Shown: piece by piece, positions 10,336 to 22,300 of the stretch
Layout: every line of letters starts with the position of its first letter
Position numbering within the stretch: the first letter of the stretch is position 1
Assembly: GCA_934045075.1 (NCBI GenBank)
Contig: OW203746.1
Span: 248,001-312,000 of the forward strand
DNA from: Yponomeuta sedellus
Taxonomy: Eukaryota > Arthropoda > Insecta > Lepidoptera > Yponomeutidae
Length of the DNA stretch: 64,000 nucleotides
Direction: 5' to 3'
The notes under the pieces: generated by a model
Told to the model about the DNA's origin: nothing
Database searches by the model: none
What the model saw: only the letters and a program-made list of their open reading frames with translations
Position numbers and translations under genes: made by a program

Positions 10336-13300
10336 GTAAGCAAACTTCAGCTTCTAATACCCTAATTTTAGAGCAACCGTTCTATTTCTTATAGGAAAAC
10401 ATCAACTTAAAGTGCATTTGAAGGTTGTACGGAATCTAATCGTTTCATAAATACACTTTCCATCTAAGACCGGCCACATGTTTTCAAAAGTATGTTTTCT
10501 GCATTCGTTTTCGGTAATCGGGTTCTCGAATGCTTCAAGTGCGGAAAATTTTTCGTACTAAAAAAATGTATTTTATTAATTTGAAGCATTCGTGAACTCG
10601 AATTCGTATGTAACCTCTGTCGGCCTGAAACTGTTAATAGCTTTGAGATTTTGATAGATCAGTATAAGTAATAGGTCCATCAGTTTACACCAGTCCTGTG
10701 ACAATACATCCTCCTTGCGGTATTTAAAGGTTTCATTCTTATTGAAATCGTTTCTCTAGCAAACTACGACCATAAGCAGGCTTTTCGGGAGTTCAGAGTG
10801 CTTAGTGCGAGTTTTTTAACTACTCGATCGCGTTAACGTAAACTCATATTTCTATGGCATCGAGGAAGCGCCACCTAGCGACAAGTATGGAAATTAAAAT
10901 TGGTGAGTGCGAGTTGTAATGGTTTACGTTGAGAAGTGAACACGTTTACCAGCCAAAACACGAATTAACGCGAGTGCGAGTTGTACTGTGACAGCGTTTT
11001 GCCAGTTCAAACGGTTAACTTACTCATACTCACTACTCAATGCTCGATTAACGCGGTAGTAAAGTTATTCGATTGGATCTGTCAAACTCGCACTAAGCAC
11101 TCAGAAGTCAACGTGCCAAAACTCTAAATACTTATGTTGATTAGCAAGTCCGCGAGTCTTGCGTGGCGTTGGCTGCGCCCGCGCATGTGCATAACGCATG
11201 CGTGCCGCGGTTACGTTGGCTCGGCGTGCAGCGAATAGGCCGGAACGGACGATTTCTAATTCTTATAATAACTGACCTACCGAAAACGCGAGGCGGTCGG
11301 GTCGACGACCGAAGGTATCTGCTACTAATAACGTTAGAAAAAAACATTCCGCTACTCCGGGCCTCTACGTATGATCGCCCTTGAACCCTTCGGTACCGTT
11401 TCGATTCTACTTTGAATTTGGATATGGCAGTCTGTCAACGTAAATAATTATCCAGCGGCTCTTATTCCGCTGATATAAATGCGAGAGTCGAACTAAAGGG
11501 TTTTTTTTCTAACGCCTGTGTTCCTTCGCCTACCGCAGTTTTGACGCGTGGTCAATGCCCTTAGTAGTTCTGCGATAGGGCTCTGCCCTCCGAGCTCTGG
11601 CAGCGATGTGGATACCTACTCTACAAATACACATAACAGTTTAAACTGCCGTTATTTAACGGATTTGACAAATTTCGTAGGCTGTATCAAATTTTGTACA
11701 TATAGGTTTTATATTTGACGCAATTGATCCACCTCCAAGACAAACCGACATGATGTTATTTCATTTGCGATAAGCATCGATTAGCTGTGAGTCTGTAAAC
11801 TATGAGCAGATTGTTCTTCATTGAGACCATGCTTTCGGTGACATTTTAGATCTTCACTGGTGATCCTATTAAAACAAAGAAAAACATTTTTTGCCACAAC
11901 AGTTAGGCACAAATTAATTTAAACTTAAGAAAAAATATGGACAGTAAAAATTACAAAATACACTTTGCAGACTATTTCGCTGTATCTCTACTGCTGCAAA
12001 TGGCTATTATGTATGTTTGATTATTACCTGTTTTACACACCAATAAAGTAAAATAAAATTTCATGGAAACCAAATATTACGAGTAGATTAGAAATACTTT
12101 CTTTGGTTACAAATCAAATATCATTTCCTTTGATGATTTGTCATTTTGAGAAGGAACTCCGTGGGACTCAGTGAAACGGTGGGACTCCGCCCCTCGATGC
12201 CTCAGCTGACTTCGCCGTCTGGGCAGGCCGCCACTTACTGTATCACTTATGCATTGCGATGATGACACGTTCCTGTGATATAAAATTAATGAGATTCTTG
12301 CAACTATTGATTAATGTTAGTACTGGTTGGCTTCTATTGATAAAACCAATATAATAGAAACAGCATAAAATCGTGATTATGTATTAAAAAGTGATTGATC
12401 TTGTAATGTACTTTGAATTTAAATTCCCTATAGTTCCTTACCAGGGTTGGCATATTACGTGACTTAAACATTGCTTAAAACACGAAAACAGTTCAAACCA
12501 TTGCTAAAAAACTCTTTAACGTATTTTTAAACACGCCAACCCAGTTCCTTACCCTTTTCTGTCTAGATCTTTCCCCATCAAACTTCTGTACTATATTTTC
12601 AGACAACTACTCCTGAACAAGCAATAACCTAGGGCTATTAATTTGGCGAAAATGTGTACTCCTGAACTACCCATAATCTAGGGCTAGTAATTTGGCGAAA
12701 ATGACGGGGACCCCGTTAGTTGTTAATTGAGTGATTGAACAAGGCAAACGACCGAATTCTCTGCGGCGTGTAACGGTTCTGTTTCCTTTCCTGCGACAGA
12801 TTACTTTCACTGTATTGAGCTGGCCCTACTCTGTTTGGTAACGGTAAGCTTTCAGCACCGCCAACACCTGTTGGCGGTGCTGAAATGAAATCTATTGTCG
12901 TCGTCAGGCTATACTAGTCCACTGCTGGACATAGCCCTCCCCTAAAGAGCGCCACGTTGTGCTATCATAGGGGGTAATGCCTATAATCCCCACGCTGGGC
13001 ATGCGGGTTGGGGATCGCAGTTCGGTGGAATTGTACTGCAGGGGGCGCTGCTGCTCACCCCCCGGTTTGTGTTCCTTAGTCGCCTTTTACGACACCCGCG
13101 GGATGAATTGGGTTGGTGCTATTCTCTAGGCCGACACCACACAGCACAGAAAATCCAACCCAACCTTTGAAAATAATCCAAGATGCTATTTTATAGATAT
13201 ATAAAATTCAAAGTCCTGACTGACTCACCAACGCCCAGCCCAAGCCGTTGGATCTAGGAAGCTAAAATTTTGCACAGAGGGTCTATATATAATGTAGGCA

Positions 13301-16300
13301 AGGAATAAGACCGGTTTTTTTTTAATTCAACCCCTTAGGGGGCGAAAAGGGTTGCCAATTTGTATGGGAGATATGAAGAAAGTTGTGTAATTTTTTGATC
13401 TTAAAATAAATCACTTACGGGGCCGAAACATGGACGCTCACAAAACAGAACATGCACCGAGTTAAAGTAGCACAGAGAGCTATGGAGCGTTCCATGTTGG
13501 GCCTTAGACTCGTAGATCGGGTTCCAAATATCGTTATTCGACGTAAAACGAAGGTTGACGATGTAGGGGACCGGATCTCGAGACTAAAGTGGAGGTGGGC
13601 GGGGCACTTGGCAAGGCGGGAAGACGGCAGGTGGACCAGAGCAGTCACAGAGTGGCGGCCGAGAACGGGAAAGCCGTCGGTGGGCAGACCAGCGGCCCGA
13701 TGGTCAGACGATGTGGCAGAGTCAGTGGAGGGTCCTTGGATGAGGATGGCGAGAGACCGTGAGGCTTGGCATAATGGGGAAAAGGCCTATACCCAGCAGT
13801 GGGCAGCGGTGGGCTGATGATGATGATGATGATGATGAAAATAAATACTCTTAAACACAACTGATTGAACACGTGTTTTGCCGTCTTTTTAAAATTTAAC
13901 CCTTAAGGGAGTGAACGGGGTTGCAAAAACTAAAGTCCGCGCGGACGGAGTCGCGGGCAAAAGCTAGTAATACAATAAGAATAAGAGAGGTGCTGAACTA
14001 ATGTGGTAATGTCTATGACAGGTCAGCCGTCTCAGGAGCAGGAGCTGGCGACCAAGATGCTGCAGATCCAGTCCAAGCGATTCTACCTGGACGTGAAGCA
14101 GAACCGGCGCGGTCGGTTCATCAAGGTGGCGGAGGTATGAGCTTCACGCGTCACTTAAACTCTGGTAGAAGCGCATAAGCAATTGCTTGCACTAGAAACA
14201 ACGTGTTGCACGGCAATAAAATAGTAATATTTTTTGGCACTGCGATACTGCACTTCAATAGATTAAATCCCCTATTATAAAAATACTTTGGACGACAGCT
14301 TTAAAATATCTAAATAAAGCGTCAATGTCTAATCGCGTTTTGTTAATTTTAACAAGAGAAAGTTATCTATTTAATATCTTGACGACGCCCGTGGTGGCTT
14401 ATTATTATTTCTTGCTTGTTTTTCTTTTACGTTATAGTTTGTTGGAAATGTTTTAAAAAAATTTCAAAAAATTATTGGCCTGATTTTTTTTTTTTAGTAT
14501 CAGCACTATCATTAATTAAGCCCTCTGTTGATTAAGATATAAAAATAAAATTAAAAGTGGCCTTAAACTCCCTATTATCCACTGGGAACACCTTCCGTTT
14601 AGCTGCCATTTGGTTTGACAGAAGGGAATATTATATTATGTTACTTTGTCACTGTACTTTAACGTTATAAAATGTTTTATTCAATACACCGAAATCGCCA
14701 TTTGTTTATTTCTTTATGTAATACAAAATCTTACAGCATTACAGACTTAACTAACGTGCTATAAGACTAAACGTATGTTATCATACTTTACACAGAAACA
14801 TTACTGAAATAACATAACAAGTAAAACAAATGTTGAAAGACTTAAAATTATAATATACATTCATAATTACAATCAAACAATGCCTAGGAAGGTTGTACCT
14901 GCGGCCTCCACACTAGGATACCCTGCGTTGTGGAGACCCGGTTCGCTTTCTAGTACCTAGTTACATTGTTGGAGTGCTTTCTAACGTGAATCATTAAGAA
15001 AGGGGCGTATAATATGAAAATATTATACAACAATTATTAAACAAGACAGAAAATTATCATGCGTCCCTCCTCTTGCAAAACCTCAGACACTAATTGCGTA
15101 CATTGCGGCCATTCATCGTCAGCCACACACACGCTACTGTGAATCGGTGGACTATCCCTACTGTCAGTGTAGACGTTTTACCTCCGATACAAAATTTGTG
15201 AGCCACGGCTGTGTCCTACTGCTGGGCAAAGGCCTCCCCTTTAGCTTTCTACTCCTTGTCTCTGACCAACTCTTCCCATCCAGTCAAATATTTGGTCAGG
15301 TCGTCACACCATCTCCGTCTAATAAACAAAGACATACAATGGATAAATAATGTGGAAATGTTCGATGTCCAACCCCAATTGCGAAGCAACAATCACAAAC
15401 ACAGCAACCCACAGGATGTCTCACTCGCCACAGTTCCAGGTCACACGAATCAACAACGCACTCGAAAGGAATCGTCTATTATTACTGTGACACAATTTGC
15501 TGAGGAAACGGTGCCACTGCCAACCCGCGCGCCCTCGATCCGCGAAGGGATCGCGATTGAGGTCACTTTCGATTTGAAGTAGGGCTGCAAATAGCTGGAT
15601 GGCAGCCAGGGTTGCCAGATCGAAACGAAGAACTCATTGGGCAAATATTCTTAATGTCGAAATTTTAAACTTTCTAGCCCATGAAAGTACACACGCCCAA
15701 AGTCTGTGCTAGTGTCGTACAATTCAGCACAGATTTTGGGCGTCTTTTCCTGATCCTAAAAAGATTAACCTAATAATATATATATATACTAATAATAATA
15801 ATATAATACCTATCTAATTATACCAGGGCAGGTCAAGGAGAAGGGGATCTCCTAGATAGATGTTCAGGGGGTACAGAAAGATCTGATCCGAGTTGGGGGA
15901 GGCCTTTGCCCAGCAACGAGACGAAATATAGAGGCTACGCAAAAAAATATTTTTGAATCAACGTTCTAATCATAAAAGTTAAAAATCAATACATACATAT
16001 AAATTTAGGAATCGTCCAATAACCAAAATCGACCCACTGCGTTAGGTGGTTAAGGAAGAAATATTTTAGGTACGTACAACAGGTAAGAGTGAACAATAAA
16101 TAGTTTCCATTATTTCCTCATCCTGACAGCTTAGTCGGCCTAGTCCACAGGAAAGACTAGTCAATACGTGCGGAGCCAATCAAGCCACGCTTTCCTCACG
16201 ATGTTTACCTTCACTTAGCCTGTGATATTGCGACTACAAATGCTAAGCTGACTAAGCTCTACCAATGCCAGAGCTCTACCAATTGAGCCAATGGGCGACT

Positions 16301-19300
16301 CACGGCATCAGTGAAATTTCGAACCTCTTTACACTATTCTCTGTATTACGTACAGGCACCGACATCTGACTTAAGCAAATTGCATTACTTACAGCCCCGA
16401 CTATCTACTTTGCAGTTAGGTTTAACAACGGAACGATATCACTGTACCCACATGATTATACTATTTTTATTTTAATGCACTAACCCGTGCTAAGGAACAA
16501 ATTTAAAAAGCCAGAGGTTGCGGGTTCGAATCCCGGCATGGGTGAAATTTTTAGCCTCTTAATAGGTTTTTAAATTTGTTCCTTAGCACGGGTTAGTGCA
16601 TTAAAATAAAAATAGTATAATCATCATTTTTTTTTATTAGTATTTATTCAAGACATTTACAGAATACTATTTAAATACAAAAAAACCTTCACTGAAACCT
16701 GTACAGGTTTATCTGTGAGGTGATCAAAAACCATGTCCCGGGCACTGAAGCAGCCGAGTGGTCCTATCACCCATCTAGTGTGAGTGAAGACGCCACTGGA
16801 CGTTGTATAAATAATCTCATTACGTAGATGCAGAGGCCAAAGACTTCCTCATTCCTAAGCTGTTTGTCGGGAGATTTTGTCGGAAATCTGGAGATCAGTT
16901 TTATGGCAGAACCCGAAGAATCCCTTCACCTGGCAACCCTTTGTGAAGCGCGCACACTTGTACAAACATGTCTCGGAGCCCTGCGGAGTCGCGAGGGTCA
17001 ACGCTCCGCAAAATTGGGACACACACTTATCAGCGCGCTTTTTCTACGCACATACGCAAATTTTAATTTAGAATTTAATAGAAACGCTACTGACCGAGAG
17101 GATGGAATGAAATAGTGTGCCATTTGGCTTGACGGTATCAAACGAGAAATGTTTCTGTGTCATAGTTTTTCTATACTATACTATTGTTAAATTTATAGCC
17201 TTGAATAGTTCTTCCTATTCCGAAACATTCGAAACCTTGTGTTTACACCCTGCTGTTTTTGAAACAGCCCAACACAGTTGTGAATTATTCTTTCTTATCG
17301 ATTAAAATATTGTTAGAAGTAACCGAACTTCAGCTTGATGTTTGCACATTTTGAGATTATTATGGATGAAATCTATTGCAAAATAGCATGGGTCTATGAT
17401 TTGTGGGTCAATCTTTTTCGGTTCCTCGGGCTTCGATTTAAGCGAGTATACATACAGTGATACCTACTTCGGTAAAGAATCTTAAAGCGTTTAAGTACAT
17501 GTTGTGCGTTGAAAGTCACCTTTGCTATAGGGGAAATATAGGGTGGCGAAGAAACTCTTCTCTGACCACCATTTCTCAAATAACAACCTGTGCTAGACTA
17601 TAACTTTTTCTTTAAATTACACTAAAAATTGTAGCATTGAATGTTGACCTCAATCGCTATCAAGGAAATAGTCCTGTCACGGTCGCCATATGTCCAGAAA
17701 TGATACAGCGTCTTAGTTCACAAGGGGTTCCGTATAGTTCTGGATTATTTTAGTATGATGTGCACCTTGACGTGGGATTTTTTACACACAACTTTTGTTG
17801 CCAAGGAAACTGACATCTTTTATGACAGTCTCTATTAGTAATGGCACACGGTCGCTTCCAGATCGGCGCGGACGGGCGCCGCAGCCAGATCTTCCTGGCG
17901 ATGTCGACGGCGGCGGAGTTCCGCGACCACCTTTCTGCCTTCAGTGACTTCTACTCGTCCCTCGGCCCGCCCAACCCCGAGAATGTTCCCGACGACGGCA
18001 AGCTCAAGTCCGAGATGATGCTCAAGGTATGTGAATGCCGGGCCTGAATGCATTCTGCTAATGCATTATGGTACCATGACGGTGGCGTGAACATGGCGAT
18101 TTAATTTCGTTGCTCCTTCATGGCACGCGCACATACATCGAACCTTCTATGCGTAAATGATATAAAAAGGACCCTACGTGAACCGACCATGTATCTGTTA
18201 TGGTATTATAATTCATTGATAGAATCGAGGCTCTGGTCTAAGGTGGAAAAACCATTTTAGAAAAAACCATTTCGAATTATTAAAAAATAACAAAGGGTCG
18301 TCCATTAATCGCGTGATGTACTTTAGTAACTTTTTAACCCCCCCTCACCCCTTATACGTGCTGAGGTGTCAGGCTAACCCCAAAAGAATACACGTGACTT
18401 CGACGTGACACGAGAATTACTCCTTTCTAACCAAAATCACCGGTATTTTTTGGTACAAAGAATTTTTAAAAACCTATTTATAGGCTAAAAATTCCACCCA
18501 TGCCGGGACTCGAACCCGCGACCTCTGGCTAACCGTGCCAGTGCTTTCCCAAGTGGGACAATGGGCGACCACCGACATCAGTGAAATGTCGAACCTCTTT
18601 ACAATACTCATTGTATTACGTACAGGCAGCAACATCTGGCTGAAGTAATTTGCATCACTTGCAGCCCCGAGTACACCTACCTACTTTGCAGTTAGGTTTT
18701 ACATAGGAATGATACAGCTGTACCCACACTAATACATATTACAAATCATTTTACAGATTGCAAGGCAACCGATCGTAGTATCACCAATATGAGTACTACG
18801 AATTCACAAATACCCGTTGTGGTTGAACTAAGCCTCGCGAAAGAGACAAACTATCTATTGCGCTGTAACCAATTATGGTTAGTTGGCCTTGTGGCAAACT
18901 ATTTGCCATACTCATATTTTCATGCGAAACTCACAATGTATCTTTTTATACTCAATGCGAAATTCAATAAGTGTCATGCATGTTGTGATCTGTCAGGATC
19001 GTAGCAAGTGACTGACCCTGGTCCCGTGAATTATGTTTGTATGACCTAGTCGTAGGGCTGAGTATAAATATGAGTACCTACTATTGCTTGCTTTTTTGTA
19101 TTTTATAATTTTTGTACATTTTCTTTATTTTTTTTTTCTGTAATATCTCTGTCGGTCGTAATTTGAGCTGACTTCGTGTCTACAGTATGTTTCATACTTT
19201 GTTGTACTAGTTTTTTGAGTGGCCTGGCGTCCTAAGATACAGATCTCTGATCTAGTTTGGGACCCAGTCCGTCCACAAATCGCTTCTATTGCACCATATT

Positions 19301-22300
19301 GTACCACTGCTATTTTTCAACTAATTTGTGGATGGAGAAATTAAGATTTTTGTATTTGTATGGGTTTTATGGTTATGTGTCCGGGTACATGGTGAATTTA
19401 ACAGGAAATTCACGACGATTATCTTGAGATCACTGACCTCCGTAGTACTACGAGATCAGTCCTTAGGATCCAGGTCAAATGGTCTGATTGCTATTTTGGT
19501 TTAGATAACACAATGTACCAATTTCGTCCGATATCCTAATGCTCCATAGAGTGCTTGCTGAGTGAATCTCGGCCTAATTTAGAAGTCATGTAAGAGATAT
19601 TTGAGAGAAATGTGCGTGGCTATTTTCAGTGCCTCTCTTCAAAACAAATTAAATATATTCATCCATACAGCGATACGAGTACTATGCTTAAAATATTTTA
19701 TAGTGTAGCGAGATTATAATTTTCAAATACAATTTGCGCTCCGTGTGTTAGCAGTCGGCGTACGTAAATGGAACATGGGGTTGTAATTTAGTTAAAATTA
19801 AGTTAATCCGTTTTCCAAGGATCGACATGTCGAATTCTCTATTTCGCAGACAGGATTACAGTGTAATTTCATGATAGTCATAGCAATTAAGAGATCACGT
19901 TTTAGAGGCTTAATTCTCTTAAGTAAAATTTACCACACCAAAGTTAAACCTCTGACTTTGACTCTGTCTGCTGTTACTTCACGCACATTCTAAGAATTTT
20001 TAACTATTAAAAAATGTATTCTTTAAAATTTACGGCCAATGGAGATACAGTCGACTATCGATAATTTGAAAGTTAAGGAACAAGAGAAAAAAACATCAAA
20101 TTACCAAGAGTTGAAATCGTAGAGCCCGTCTTTGCTTTAGGGGTAACTGGCGTCAAGTGTAGGTTACATTTCGTCTTACTTTAAAGAAAAGGAGTTAAAA
20201 AACCAAGACGGACGAGGAAAGAATTGAGTAAAAAAGAGTTTAATCAAAATAAATATAATAAAATCCTGATTTATTATTAGAAACATTCGCAAAATTATTC
20301 ACAAGTGAGTAGAATTTTGTGAATTGTCTTGTGTGAGCGACTGTAGTCTATCATCAAATATACAATGAATTTTCGGTAGTGGTGAAAGTTGAGACGCCAC
20401 TCGTTTATGTATGTAAATAAGCGAGCTCTTTCCATTTACCTATGTAAACAAACTACAGGTTTTACGTGAGAAATACTTCAAGTTATAGAGAGTAGGAATG
20501 TCCGGACCTCAAATTATTGCGTGCAAGCGAGCAAGATACTATTCCTTGGACTTAAATTCCGCAAAGAACCAATTAATATTGCTTAAGTTATCGAGTAATT
20601 TTCAAGGAACCGGAAAAATAACAAATAACATAACATAACATTTACATACAGGCACATACATTGCTTCTGGCCCCACACTAGGATACCCTGTGTCGTGGGA
20701 ACCAGAAACAACGACATCACAAACATGTAAACATCCAAGACCTGGGCTTTTTTTTGTCCCCAGCCGGGATTCGAACCCGGGACCTCTTGCGTGGTAGGCA
20801 GATGCGCTACCGCTACGCCACAGAGGTCGTCATCATTATCGAAAGATTCAAATTAACGAGTGTAAAATTATGGAGAGTCGACTGTACTTTAATTTGCGCA
20901 ATTGCATTGCGCACAAACTTTTTTTTCGTCTAATGAATGTGGATGAAACGAAAGAGATCTATCATAGTCCTAGCAGCTACGACACTTTACCGAAAAGCTG
21001 CATTTTATGATGAAAGCAAGCCGTTTTGCACAGTGATAGTAGGGACAAAAATAAGCGATTTGACCCGCAGCGGCACAAGTTTCACCTCTTAGGAACAGAG
21101 AGGGCGCCACTTCTTTGAAAAATCTGACACTATCGGATGAAACGATTGCACCCGCTTTTTACTACTTCTACGACTCTCTAAGGTTTGCTGGAAGAAATCT
21201 CTTTCAGAGATGAGCTCGCCTTTGTACATGCAATTTCTTATGTAATGTCCTGTTAAATGTTTCGTGTGCAAAAAAGCATAATAATTAATTAAAATTCAAC
21301 CTAGGTGTAAAGGCGGTCTTGGATGACTATACACTTAATAGGAAGTCCCCACCACAGTGTAAAATTAATCTTAAGTTGAACATTGTTCCTTAGATAGTCC
21401 TTCCTAATAGAGACGACATAAAATAAAAGGTTGTCCTAAAATTATGTACCGAACTCCACCAAATTCATCTAGTATAGAAAGAGCGGGGCTTCCTGGCACA
21501 GGTGTCTATACACTTAATAGGCAGTCCCCAACAAAGTGTAAACTTAGTTGTAAAATTGTTGTTTAGGCATGTATTAATTTATACCTTTGTAATAATCTTG
21601 TATATTTGTACATCTACTTCCTTTTTCAATATATTAATCCAGTCCATCCAAAGGTTGTCTGAAGATATCACTTTTAGTGATAAGGCCGCTGTCTGTACTC
21701 TTAGGTTAAGAAATATCGGTGTAATTTCCATTTTTATGTACAACTAGTTGACCCAGCAAACTTCGTACCGCCTAACAGTTGAATCTTTAATTTTTTTTAT
21801 TTTTCTCTCCGTAAGAACCATCCTCTTACTTCAAGGAATATTGTAAAAAAATAATTAGTGAAATCGGTTCAGCTGCTCTCGAGATTTGCGCTTACCAACA
21901 CATTCAGCGATTCATTTTTATATTATAGATAGACTAGCTGACCCAGCGAACTTCATACCGCCTGACAGTCGATTCTTTATTTTTTTTTATTTTTCTCTCC
22001 GTAAGAACCATCCTTGAATTTCAAGGAACATTCTAAAAAAAGGATCAGCGAAATCGGTTCAGCTGCTCTCGAGATTTGAGCTTACCAACACATTCAGCGA
22101 TTCATTTTTATATTATAGATAGACTAGCTGACCCAGCGAACTTCATACCGCCTGACAGTCGATTCTTTATTTTTTTTTATTTTTCTCTCCGTAAGAACCA
22201 TCCTTGAATTTCAAGGAACATTCTAAAAAAAGGATCAGCGAAATCGGTTCAGCTGCTCTCGAGATTTGAGCTTACCAACACATTCAGCGATTCATTTTTG

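Larger units (their letters stand above)
14135..17861. other. Intron 2 of Pur-alpha
   Basis: Mostly repeats. There is a SINE M-like stretch 'CACACTAGGATACCCTG' at about 14909, and a LINE tail with 'CTGCTGGGCAAAGGCCTCCC' at about 15200-15600 in minus orientation. It also holds a snapback SINE (16265-16625) and a repeat E copy (16732-16838). The open frames at 16828-17115 show no family motif. Confidence 0.6.

Noticed and set aside
13415..13872. Host gene on the minus strand
   Set aside because: The frames are complements of the RTE LINE fragment that reads on the + strand.
16828..17115. 95-codon ORF in intron 2
   Set aside because: No recognisable domain and no splice context; a second frame is open over the same bases.
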